Source: Sympetrum striolatum (lineage: Eukaryota; Arthropoda; Insecta; Odonata; Libellulidae). From it: a stretch of 64,000 nt of DNA. Numbering within the stretch: position 1 is the first letter of the stretch; each line of letters opens with the position of its first letter. The position numbers and the translations under genes were made by a program. This document shows positions 14,069-25,740 of the stretch, piece by piece. Where the stretch lies: positions 37,394,943-37,458,942 of the forward strand of contig OX388347.1 in NCBI GenBank assembly GCA_947579665.1, written 5' to 3'. Under the pieces are notes generated by a model. The model was not told the origin of the DNA, ran no database searches, and saw nothing but the letters and a program-made list of their open reading frames with translations.

Positions 14069-17000
14069 GATTTCAAGTAGTCATTGCCATAAATATGAAT
14101 ATGACAGAAGTAAAATAAAGATACATTTTTCTCTATTCTGTAACAAATGATAAAATATTACATTCAACAGGATATGGGAGAAGGAACAGGAACAGCATTA
14201 CCCGACTTGAAAAAAGCGAAAGGGAAAAAAGCTCAAACAAATATATTAAAATAACTAACCGAAAGTAGAGACCGCCCTTAAATTAAGAGCAGACAATATT
14301 AGCATTCCGTCACTTTGAACTATTCCTCAAATTTATTCTGAGAATGAGTGGGAGGATATCCAAGATAATGAGATCCGTTATAAGCGCCGCCGAATATATT
14401 TAAAATGACATCTAGGTTTCGTCTCCTACCATTTTCTCTATCTGAAACAATAAAGTAACTGATTTACTGCTCATAATTGTGGACTGTTAATGCGAAAGAT
14501 ACAGAAAGCTCATGGCGAAGACGAAAAAGATGCCCAACACCCACTCTCGTAACCAGATGTTCGTCGTCGAGGATGTCATTTCTCTTTTGAAATACAGCCC
14601 GGTTTAGACGGCACGAGTACCAAACTAAGGTATACTGTTCGTGAAAGACAGACCCAAAAAGTAATTATATGTCCAGAGTCAACATCATCTCATTCGAGGA
14701 GTGAAACCAAATGGTTAATACAAGAAAATGGAATGATGAAGTTAATTGTTTACGTTATGATACTACTAAAATAAAATGTGTATTCCCTGAAAAACTGAAT
14801 ATTCGTGCAAATAGATATAATTAAAGCTGTAACTGAGGATAAATCTATGAGTTAGATAAGTTCGCATATAAATGACTTGTTTTGGTAGGTAGATTGACGC
14901 AAAATTGAAGAAACCCACTCAAAATATTTATCATTAAATAATATAAGAGGTATATTTTATAGAATAAAACGCAGAGCTCAATTATATGGTCACGTGGTAA
15001 ATTTTGGGAATTGGAGATCGTCTTAAGATAGAGAAATGAATGACCGCTTCTATCTAAAAAGTCATTATTAATTTCTACAAAATTATTGAATCGGTTCAAT
15101 ACCCTCATCCTTTTTATGACGATTCATGATTTTATCCTTTCGAGTTGTAAACGTTAAATGAGCATTAAAATCCTTAATGTTTTGCGATGCAACAAAATTC
15201 CTCGTTATCAGCCTCTCATACGAAAATACGATATTTATGATATTGACCAGTTTAGTGAACGGATACTTAAACATTAGAAATATAAAAAATAACGTTGATA
15301 TATCTAATTCATAAACGCAGAGATGACACAGAGGTTTTCCAGGTTATTATTTTGCTGAGAATTGGACTATTTCTATCAGAAATTGAAGTAGTATATATTT
15401 CCATAAATGAATGGAGAATAAACAAATCATTATGACTCAATGAAAGATTTTATTAGAAAATTAATTTCACGAAAGATAAAGGTAGACTATCAGGAATTCT
15501 AAACATAAAAATAATCTCTTGACGACTTTAACCAATTCCCTAATCTTCCATTCAATAGTTTCCATTCATAAGCTTAGTTTTCAAACTCTTAATCACCTAC
15601 ATTACTAGTTCAGCAACCTCCATTTTATAACTCAACTCCTCGCATGTTTATGGGCCTTTTCACTAATGGTAGATGCATAGTTTCCCTTTCGGAAGAACTT
15701 TGATTCCTCAATTACGATGGTAAATAAAACGTTATCCGAGTGCATAGGCCTGCATCCCCGACCGATGCATCAATCATCATTACATCTTTCTCGGAAAAAC
15801 ACATCAAAATTCCATATGAGCAGTTCCGCAAAGTAATCCACCCGTATAACTCGGAGATATACGAGTTTATTCGGATGAACACATGGCAAAAAATAAACTT
15901 ATAAATCCTTCTGCTCATTAACTCTCCATGTGACACGACCCGTTGGAGAGGAGAAAGGTAAGGGGTCTCCGTCTCTTCATGCTTTCTCAACGCGCTCATT
16001 TCTGACAACGTGAAATTTGGACTCATTATTTATAACAACTGGTCCTCTCTCAACGTTGCCCCCCCGAAAACGTTTCTTCTGAAGATCTTTTGGTTCCTCT
16101 TTTTAATCTCTTTTGTTTTTGTTCTCGTTTCTCTTTCCTCCGCCTCCAATTGGCTCAGGGGGGGCCGAAACGATACCGTTCCCTTTCTTCTCCGCGCGTG
16201 AATGATTTCACAAACGATTCCCCATTTTTTTCCCTTCGCGAGATGGGTTTATGGCATTTTAGGGTGAGAAAACACGAGTTTCACGATTTGTTCTGGAGAT
16301 ACGAATCTCGTTTCAAAATAATTAAGGGAGAAATTAATGTTACCTAAATCTCCGCATGTAAGACGTTTTCTGTTATCTTAATCAATTTTCTGTTTTGTAT
16401 TTTTCTGATCGTCAAATAATATACGTGTTGTCAATCCGGTATATAAATACAAACACAACATGAGAATACATTTACTTCCTACCTTTCAAAAAGGTCTTAA
16501 TTCAATCAAAAGCCTGAAAATAAAATATTTTTCGTAAAGCTATATATTTCAAGAAAATTATTTGCATTATCTCTTAAGTGCTATAATACTAGAGAAACAT
16601 GATGTTATTCCGAAATTTTTTATTAAATATGGAGAAAGGGAATTAAGATATATGTATATCATACCAAGGTTACTATATAAATATTGTAGTGAACTTGAAA
16701 AATGTTGTCATGTTGGATAGTACAACCTTAAAAACAATTCAAAAAGAGTGATAATTAATAATATGCTATTGGATCGAGAGTAATTCTTGTAATGAAAAGT
16801 GAAAAATAAGTGAAATACATCAATAGTAATGTTTTGAACGAGGAAGGAATTTGGATGAAATTCTGTCATCTGCTTTCATAATTGCTCAATTTAGAAATTA
16901 ACTCAATAGAATTAAATAAAAAAATATTCTCTCTCTTTGAAATGACCCAAGTTATACGGAAATGGAATTTTGAAATCCACTGTCGTATCATTCATTTTTA

Positions 17001-18499
17001 TGTATTAATTTCCATCATCTTTATTGTATCATACACTTATATTGATGTATCTCCAACATAATAGTACTGAAAATATCTAATCTTATAAATGAATTAAAAT
17101 AATTAATAACGCAAATTCTGTTTTCTCGATTTTAATTTAATTAAATATAAACTTTTGGCTCAATTAATACTGATTTTTATCACTAATACTAGTCTTTAAG
17201 AAAACACGAATCTTACCCTAATGAAATCTCATATGGCATAAGTAGGCCTGACAAAAATATAGCCATACCTCAACGCACCAGCGCACAATCACTTAAGGCA
17301 AAATCACGACGTCGCGTTAGGAGCCCTAGATTCTAACAATCCATCTGGATTAGCCTCCGCTTTTATCTGAGACGACAATTTGACGCAAACACGCCACCGC
17401 ACTTAAACACATCCGGCCTTCTTCCACTCTCATGGCACATTCTCAATGCGACTCCGCATCAAACAGTTTAATTCCCCCATCCCTTCCACCTCATGAGCGC
17501 GAGTAGCAGAAGGGAAAAAAGGTTTTTAATTGTCGGCTCGCTCCGTTGCGTTTTATTCTATTTCAATCAGTCCTTTGGGGCCTTAAGAGCTGAGCGAGGG
17601 CGCAGATAAATATTCCGCTATCGATTGTCGATCGCTTGAGGAAATGTTCCGCGAGGAACAACGATTCGGATTGAAGTACAATGGCTGTGAGTGGAAAGAG
17701 CTGTTAGGGAACGTGGCAAGAGGCCAGGCAGGTGGGAAAACACTCCGAGGCTCCCCTCAAAGCCTACTCCTGTCTCCAATTTAATTTCACTTTGTTCGCT
17801 CTAACGGGAGTGCTCTCCCCACGGCTCTACTTTCTGCAAAACCTCGACGTGTTTGTTCGTGCCAAAAAAGAGCGCTCGCTAATTGATTAAACCGACTCTC
17901 GACTCGGACGGAACGTCTCCCAGTATCTCCGGAAGATAAAGACGCTTCGATGGAGTGGAGGAGCAGTTTTGAATTCTTTCCCCCGGATGATAAAATCATA
18001 GCGCTCTCGCGGGGAAATAATCCGAAGAATTTTTACGTTTTCGGGGGAAATTTCATACGGGACGTTCCCGGTTCGTTTCCGCATAGTTGCACGCAACGAT
18101 TTTTACGGTGTAGACTTTGCTTCGAGGGTCCATCCCCGGATATAAATCACCAATCATAAATGTTATTGTGAATGGAAAATGATACGGAGCGTAAAAATGA
18201 GTTTTGTGTTTCCGTCAAAAAATACCATCCTCTGAGGAAGCCTCCTCCATGGGTTACCAACGACAACATCACCACTGAAGACACCCCTCCTCGTTCGTTG
18301 AATACCTTACGACCGGAACGACACTCCTAAACCATACGTTCCAATAAATGGGGAGAGAAATGAAGGTCAATGGAAATGTATCAGAAAACTCCGTATAAAT
18401 CAGCGGGCGGCGGCGGGAGATTTTCATGGTCGGGGAACAGCGTTCGCCCTCCGGCACCCGCGATAAATTCACTCGCTTGATAGCGCGGTAATATTAGAA

Positions 18500-19200
18500 A
18501 ATAAAATTGTGAAACGTTTGAGTCGTAAAAAGCGTCCGAGCGTTGAATTCCCCGAACATCCTAGATTCTATCGCCGCGCGGCGACAGTAAAACCCTCGTC
18601 CTTATCACTCCGACGCGTCTCCTCTGGAACCCCTTTCCCCAAAACTTCCCATTGTGCTCTCCGTTCCTCGAATCTTCTTCCAGCCTCCCATCATCTTTTG
18701 ATACACTCCCCCTCCGCGCTATCCATCGGATCTCCCTCGCCTGCTCCACTTCTCCTCCTCGACACCTCATCCTTCGACGACTCCTCCGGAGGCTTCTTCA
18801 GCCCCCTCCGCCACCCACACATCCACCCCTCTCGCCGGACCTCTTTTTTCCGCCGGAGAAAAGAGTCTCACCCAGGTCGCAACCACCCCGTCCGAGCGGA
18901 GGGGAAGGCTGGGACTAACCTCATCCCTCGCGCAACCCTCCTTCACAGCACCTCTGACCCCGGAGCCCCTCGACGCATGGGCACCGCGGTTCTCTGCAGA
19001 CCCGTTCACCTCGTGAGGGGGGAGTGGGGGTAGAAGATGGATGGGAATAGAAGGGAGCAGAGAAGCAGAACGGATGAGGCGGAGGGGGATGAGGAATGGA
19101 GAGAGATGGCTATGGAGGGCAAGCGAGGGGTAAATAGGGAGAGGAGAAGGAGATAGCATAGGAGAAGAGTCTAATAATGTAGAAGATGAAGAATTATGTG
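18500..19200. other. CpG-rich block with a strand switch from pyrimidine- to purine-rich
   Basis: Bases 18600-18860 are dominated by C and T on the plus strand; 19010-19200 are dominated by G and A. GC content is far above the flanks. This could be a regulatory island, an unrecognised non-coding exon or base-composition drift. No conserved peptide was seen in any frame. Confidence 0.5.
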
Positions 19201-21534
19201 CGTGCATATGGGGAAGATGATAATTGTGAGAAATGGAAAGAGAGATGTAAACAAAATGTAAACAGGAGACGGATTAGCAAGGAAATATAAGTGTGGACTA
19301 AGGAAATACCACTTCAATGAGCTCTCAATCGATACTTAACAGTTCCGTTTGCGAACATGAAGAGAAATTCCGATAGACCCTTATTTACGAATTTCATTAT
19401 ATTTTCAGGTTTTTCTATAAATATATTTTAAATGACAGGTACTCCTATCGAATATATATTATTAATTATCCATCAATTTCATACGCTAAATAAATGAAGA
19501 AATGTTGAAATATAAATTGTGGAAGATAATTTGATCCTTAAAATACCTCTCTGCAATTACCCAAGCATAAAAAGAAAAAATAGGGTAAAAGCAGAAATAA
19601 ATAGCAATATAGAGGATGGAAAGAAAAGACAGACAACTTGTCAGTGTTTGAGACAAAGAAGTTCAATACGAAAAAGTCCATGGAGCTAGAGAAGACATAA
19701 AAGAATGGTAAATAATATTGAAAGAACCGGAGTGGAGATAAATGGGTTAAGAGAAACATGTCATCGAGTGAAATTGGAACTATAATACCTAATACCGTAA
19801 TACCTTCAAATCATAGAGATCGAGGGGACAGACTGAAGAAAGAGATTGGGAGGCATTTACTCAAAGAAGTAAAAATAATGAAACCAAAGATGAAACCAAA
19901 TAGAGAATCAGGAAAATGGTCCAAAGAGCAGAGAAAGAGGTGAAAGGGAAAACATTAAAGGATGAATAGAGAATGACTATGAGTATTTTGGCAGGTGAAC
20001 TTCATCTCTCTACGTCTGTTGAAAAAGATGGAATATGTGTTCAGGGAGAGTTTAAGGAGAAAAATCTTAGAAATACTGCAGTGGAAGGAATTGTGGAGAA
20101 GTCCGAGTTGCAATCTAGGAGAGCGAAAGAGTTAATGAAACGCTTGGAAATATGTGGGATCCTTACGGTTGGAGAAGTACGGAGCCGTGAAATGTGCGTG
20201 CGAGAAACCGATAAATTTCGAGGCGAGAAGGGAGAAATTCTGAAAACGGGAGACGCGGTAGACCATCAATAATGGACGCTAATAACGAGATGTACCGTCA
20301 GTGTTACATGGAATTAGAAGATTTAATCTGAAGGGAAGATGCATATGTTTATGCTGCAACACAGATTGGAAGAGCTTGGACGATTCTAAGAGAAATATAG
20401 ACTGAATTACAAATATTTAACGGCTGTGGATTACATATAAAGATTCACCCTGCAAGGCACCTTTCGGGATGTGTACTCTATGAATCTACTTCCCTAATCC
20501 ATTATTTTTGCGCATCATTCGCGGTGTTTTATTTTTAAAGTAACTCGTCCCGGCATCTATTTCCTTGATCTTTACATTGTCCAAACGGCAAATTTAGCGG
20601 TATATAGAGCATATAAAGCATATTAAATCCACTGAGAACGTACATTTCCTGACTAGTAAATTAAATTTATATTTACACCTTCTAATTTCTTAAGATTCCC
20701 ATCCTGCATCCCGAAGCTTCTAATTAACGCTCACCGCTTTGTCGTAAAAATTAAAGAAATATTATAGAAAGTATGATGAATACCACGTATTCATGGCTTA
20801 GTTGTAAGCGGGAGCTCAGTTTCAACACGCATTTAATCAAGGTGTTCATTCTTTGTTCCAGTCAGTGTTAATTACCCTAATTGCAGCTAGAATTCAGCGA
20901 CTTATAACGCTAGTAACTACGCCAAATCCAAAACAAATTGATCCGATGATTATGTCCATGCATAGAGGGCATTTGATACGAATGATTTCAGGCTTAGTCT
21001 CCACACTTTTCAAAGAAAAGGGATAGCACAATGAATTAATATAATTAAACTCCTTTTACAACAGAGGCCTTTGTTTTTTCTTGTGAAGATAAAAGAGCTA
21101 AAGGGTATTAGAAGGAAAGACGCGAGGGCGAAATAATTCTGGATGATGCTCACACAAAGGAAATGAAGGTAATCAAGAGAAAATGAGAATTTTTTTCCAG
21201 CTTAATGACCGAAAGTCATCAAGAAAGATAGGCGGAGTGATGTCTGGGCGGGATCGTTAAAACGAAGGAAGAAATAAAGGGGATTAAGAGAAAGGGGTAG
21301 AGATGAAGGAGTGAAATGAGAAGAAAAGGAGTCTAGATGGTGAGATATGAGCGTCTGTTTCGAATAAGAGTCCGAGAATAGGATACAGCGTGAAAAGGAC
21401 TCGACAAGATAACCTGAAGTGAAGATAATGGACTTTAGAGTAAGATATTGAGAGAAGCTGGGAGTCGGAAAGAAAGGTTTTGATAAGGGTGAAGGATTAG
21501 CCGGTATATAAAGGGAGGTATCGAAAAGGATTCT

Positions 21535-22106
21535 GTGACAACTCAGAGTGCGGCAATGAGTGCGACAACTCTAAGTGCGACAACTCATCGGACCCGACAA
21601 CTAACCGTGCGACAACTGACTGGGCGATAGCTCGTATCACCGTTTATTTATTATTAAATATTTTATTAATAACTAATTAACTATTTTAATCAGTGATGTA
21701 ATCACCTTTGTTGGTAATGAAGATGTAAGGATTGAATAAGCGATGTGTTTTTGATGATGATTTTTATTTTACTGTTGGTAATGTTTTGGTTTTTGATGAT
21801 GTATCGTATTTTATTTTACTGTTTGCCTTTTCCTGTTGTAATATGTCAATCCAATATTTGTATTTATAAACGTAATTTTATGATACCGAACTCTGCCATC
21901 TGGTGTGTACCTATCTGCTGCTTTAACTGAATAATTAATAATCGGTAAAAATACTACCGCTTAGTTGTTTTAACGTTCTAAATTTGATATTACTTCAATT
22001 GTCATAGCGATCTGTTGTTCGTACAATGGGCTCTCGCCTGGTCAGTTGTCGCACGGTGAATTGTCAGGTCCGATGAGTTGTCGAACTCTGAGTTGTCGGG
22101 TCACGA
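21535..22106. mobile_element. MITE-like non-autonomous DNA transposon with long inverted ends
   Basis: The left end (21535-21640) and the right end (22020-22106) are imperfect inverted repeats of about 90-105 bases. Both contain CGACAACTCATCGGACC, then an ACCGTGCGACAACTGAC block, then GGCGA-AGC. Within each end the motif GACAACT recurs three to five times, which gives subterminal repeats. The left end has about 28 extra bases. The interior of about 380 bases is AT-rich with no transposase frame. Outer termini are near TGTGAC on the left and GTCAC on the right; no clear target-site duplication was seen. Superfamily unknown. Confidence 0.75.
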
Positions 22107-23511
22107 TGGAAAGGTTAATAGGAACGGGAAGGGTTCGATGGAGTGGGCGCTTTGGCGAGAAGCGAAAGGAGAAAGAACGGAGGGGAGGCTGAAGTGGTTT
22201 ACGAATTTTATCGGGAGAAAGTTGTGGAGATCCTTCAAAAAAAATGTATCGCCTTGGGGAATTTTTCGGGTGATTAGTTGCTGCGAGATCATGACGAAAC
22301 GAGATCGCGGGAAAATTTTCTGGAGCGGTCCATTTTTTATCTCGCAGAGATATTCTCGGACAAGGTCGGCTTTTTTTTAAGGGGGATGCGAGGTTAGCGA
22401 ATTCACTCTTTTTATCTGCGGGTGAATTTATATCGCAAATATATTTGGGATTTCACGATCTGGCGATTTAGGAGAGAAAACGTTAGAAAAAAAAAGAAGT
22501 CTTCAATTCCCTCCTTGTAAATTACAGCTATCATCCACAGCAAAATCAGCGAATTGTTTTAACTCGACGGTTTATTTTGGCTTAACATGATAGAATTGGA
22601 GAAATCTTCAATGACGTCTAATTCGGCCAGCACATGAATTACTTGTGATTGATTAGGTAAGTATTTGTTTCTGATTTTACATAGTGTATGTTGGTAGTTA
22701 AATACGAATTGGTGAAAATCATCAGCACGCGCCAATATAGATCTGCAATAAATTAATGGGAATGAGCGAGTCAAATATAAAATATCCTTATTTTTCTAAT
22801 ATATTTATAGTATTTCTAATATAATTCTACTTGAGAAACAATTCCGATAGGAAGGTACTGAGAAATATAAATATTACTATTCATTTAAGCGAACTTGTTG
22901 ACATAAAGAAAGTCCGTCACTATAACCCAAGAAATAATAGAAAGTACAATCACACGGTAGAAAAAGCATTTGAGAAGAAAATGCAATTAAGTAGCGAGAT
23001 ACCTACTCTACAACAATACCAACCTAGCAAAACCGTATTCGTAATGACACACTTCCGACATTCCCCAGTCTATTTGGGTTATACCATATTTAGGTCTGCC
23101 TCTGAAAAACCACACATCCTTCAATTTGAGTATTTGACATTTCCTGGAACGCTTAATTTGTTTAAATTGCCATAGAAACAACTATGAGCTGCTCAATGTA
23201 CTTGTTTCTAACCACCATATACTGTATCACTTCACATACTTCTGTGATATAAGGCGACTAGAATTTTTGACGAAATTTTCATCCCCTAAATATAATGGAT
23301 AGTCGCCACAAATGAAAATAAATGTTTTTCACTAGCTTATTCTTTTTAAAATAGCTTAGAGTTATTCAGTAACAAAGATATTGATGATTATTTAAGTGCA
23401 GTCAGTTTAAGTGTCTTCAGCGAATATACTTTTGATTCCCAAACGTTCAATTTACGAATGAAATCTATACATGCCTTGGAACAGAGGAATCTTAATAACT
23501 AAATAATCTAT
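22107..23511. other. No gene recognised
   Basis: Purine-rich DNA to about 22.5 kb, then AT-rich. The 114-codon plus-strand frame at 22831-23175 has no recognisable domain and AT-rich composition like its surroundings. Confidence 0.55.
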
Positions 23512-23590
23512 TAGAAATGAAGAAAAGGTTGTACCTTTTCCACAGATTAAGTCAGAGAGTGGAAGTAGTACAACCTTTTCTTCATTTCTA
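23512..23590. repeat. Perfect 23-bp inverted repeat forming a 79-base hairpin
   Basis: Bases 23512-23534 and 23568-23590 are exact reverse complements (the left arm starts TAGAAATGAAGAAAAGGTTG). After two mismatches the pairing continues for seven more pairs (TTTCCAC with GTGGAAG, one G-U), leaving a loop of about 15 bases. The length and shape fit a microRNA precursor, a small palindromic element or a recent foldback; the sequence alone cannot choose. Confidence 0.85.
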
Positions 23591-23773
23591 CGAGATGGAT
23601 TTCCAAAAAACGACGCCTGAGACTGTAAATAATCTATAATATAATAAAAAATAAAAATTATGCAGCTAAATTTAACTAATTTCACAAAATAAAAACACAC
23701 GTACGACATTGACGAAGTTTTACCTGGAAACTGGAAGCATGTGTGTTTAAAATTGTTAAATTGTGGAATAATA

Positions 23774-23885
23774 TTTCCCAAGAAAAAACGGATTTGAAAA
23801 ATGTCAGACGGGGCCGGGAATCAAACCCGGTATCTTCCTTTATCCGGGAGGCTGCTTTAATTATCTATGCTGCCCGCCCATAACA
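23774..23885 (-). mobile_element. tRNA-derived SINE, family shared with the 63.5-kb copy
   Basis: On the minus strand there is an A-box-like CAGCATAGATA, then GCAGCCTCCCGGATAAAGGA, then a perfect T-arm-like CCGGG-TTTGATT-CCCGG. A body beginning GACATTTTTCAAATCCG follows. The T stem pairs fully but the acceptor stem does not, so a SINE is favoured over a tRNA gene. The copy at about 63.5 kb matches over some 110 bases, in the same orientation, including the non-tRNA body. Confidence 0.7.
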
Positions 23886-25072
23886 TTTTAACAAGCCGTT
23901 TCGGGTACTTTGTCAGCATGGGCTAGTGTGGTTTTGTCCGACTGTGCGGCATCGTCCACGCCCCGGCCTAATCGAGGCACTGGCAACACAAAGAGGTGTA
24001 AGGAGAAACCCCCTAAAAGAAAGAAAGATTTTTTCCATGGTGATTTTCCTGGGTGTACACCCTTATGTGCAAAGTTTCCTAAACCCTTTTCCTTGAATAA
24101 TATTTCGTCTAATTCGGCTGTTTATTTTTAATACATTATGTAGAGATTCCATCAGACATAGTTTGATGCGTTGTGGGAATCAATAGTAGTAACTAAATAT
24201 TGTTTTAAGTATAAAAATTTAGGGAATAATTGAATATTGCGGGAAGCACAATGACCCAACAAAGAACACTATTCATAGCATCCAGCAACGAGCAACCGAA
24301 ATGAATCCAGGATCACTCATACTTCTTTTTCATACCACCACTGTCATAAACAAGACTGAGACACAAATAGATGAAATAAAAATTTTCTCTGCTGTTCCAA
24401 CAGACAAATGAAATGCATTCAGTTCCTCAAAATAAGACGGCAAAAAAACGAATCGGAAAAATGGAATTAAAATACAATGGGAATCGCTATAAGAAAAGAA
24501 CCGCAACCAACTTTGTCGATGAGAGCACGAGAGGGAATCATCCCGTCGTTAAACCTCTGCGGTCGGGAAAAATTGAGACATGAAACCAGCGGAGAGATAA
24601 AAAAGGCAGCTTGGAGCAGAGGGATAAAAGAGTAAGAAAGGAAAGAAGTGGTCGTTTATCGCGGATTTGAAAGTGAAAGGAGCGCGGAGGCGAACGGTGG
24701 GAATGGGGTTACTGGAGGTACGACTTGTGAAAGGATTGTAAAAGCAGTTTGCGTGTAGAACGTATGACTGTTTATATGTGGAGGAGGGCGGACACGGAGA
24801 AAGATGCGGGGAGGAGCTGGGAATAAGTCAAAAGGCGGATTAGAGTGGCAATGAGATACGAGGTGTGGGGGACACACGCACGCGAACATATAGACGTGCT
24901 CCGGGAGAGCATCTCGAGGGGGCCCGATATGAACTCGTGGGAAAATTGCTGTCCCGGGGAGCGACACGGCGGAGGACCAGGGTCGCCGAGAACGGAGAAT
25001 GCCCCAAGGAAAAGCAATCAAGAGAACCAACGGCTCATTTTTGGCGCACATAATAATACGTACGATTTACGC
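23886..25072. other. No gene recognised
   Basis: AT-rich to 24.4 kb, then a GC-richer, CpG-containing block at about 24.5-25.07 kb with overlapping sense and antisense frames that resemble no family. Confidence 0.55.
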
Positions 25073-25740
25073 TGAGTGCCCTTGCCTCGATGTTTGCTGC
25101 AAATGTCAGCGAAAGCGAACGGAACACCTTATTATATTCGAATAAAGATCGTTCTCTCATTCATAGATGGGTTTCTAACGAAAGATTAAAATAAAAAAAC
25201 TGTGTATTGGCATGCGAAAAAACGTTTTGATTCTTTAAGAAAACATTTGCTTTGTTTACGAAACATTGAACTCGTGCCTTCATCCTCTCTAAGCTATTTT
25301 TGAAAACTTCGTTTGCGAAATTAGCGTTTTTTCTTAACCGCAAAAGTGATAAGTCGCTCATTTCCTCGAAGCTAAGAAAATTTATTGTTATACATACAGT
25401 AACATACATCAACACACGAAAGATTAATTTGAGTGCCCTTGCCTAGATGCTTGATGCAAATGTCAGCGAAAGCGAACCAAACATCTTATTACAATCATAT
25501 AAAGATAATTCACTCACTCATAGTAGAGTATCTAATTGCAATCCGAAACACTGAGTTCTCGATTTTAGGGAAAATATCTTCACTTTTCGAGAAAACGTCA
25601 AGTTTGTTCAGGCAACTATGTTTTCTCGGGGCTGTCTTTATTAAGTTATTTTTGAAGACTTTTCCATCAAAACTTTAGATTTTTCTCAACCACAAAGAGA
25701 ATTGCTCTTTTTCTTGTACAATGTAGGTAAAATCAGAGAT
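25073..25740 (+). repeat. Diverged tandem duplication, period about 357 bp
   Basis: Unit 1 starts at 25073 and unit 2 at 25430. Both begin TGAGTGCCCTTGCCT, followed by GATG and then GCAAATGTCAGCGAAAGCGA. Farther in, both carry the pattern TATTTTTGAARACTT (25294 and 25645), followed by a TTTCTYAACC-CAAA segment. The offset falls from 357 to 351 because of small indels. Short open frames across it are not convincing genes. Confidence 0.78.

Larger units (their letters stand above)
12446..21534. other. No gene recognised; pyrimidine-rich and CpG-rich blocks
   Basis: A C/T-rich stretch at about 13010-13320 is followed by AT-rich DNA to 15.9 kb. Moderately GC-rich DNA lies at 15.9-16.35 kb. A long CpG-rich block runs from about 17.3 to 19.2 kb. 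Purine-rich sequence with low GC follows at about 19.1-20.3 and 21.1-21.5 kb. The frames at 18509-19033 (plus) and 18767-19207 (minus) overlap antisense and are low-complexity Ser/Pro/Leu-rich, so neither is called. Confidence 0.6.

Noticed and set aside
18509..19207. Overlapping 174-codon (plus) and 146-codon (minus) frames
   Set aside because: Antisense overlap in a skewed C/T-rich then G/A-rich block gives stop-poor frames without coding meaning.
23774..23885. Functional tRNA gene on the minus strand
   Set aside because: The T arm is perfect but the acceptor stem does not pair, and the 63.5-kb copy shares a non-tRNA body, so a SINE fits better.
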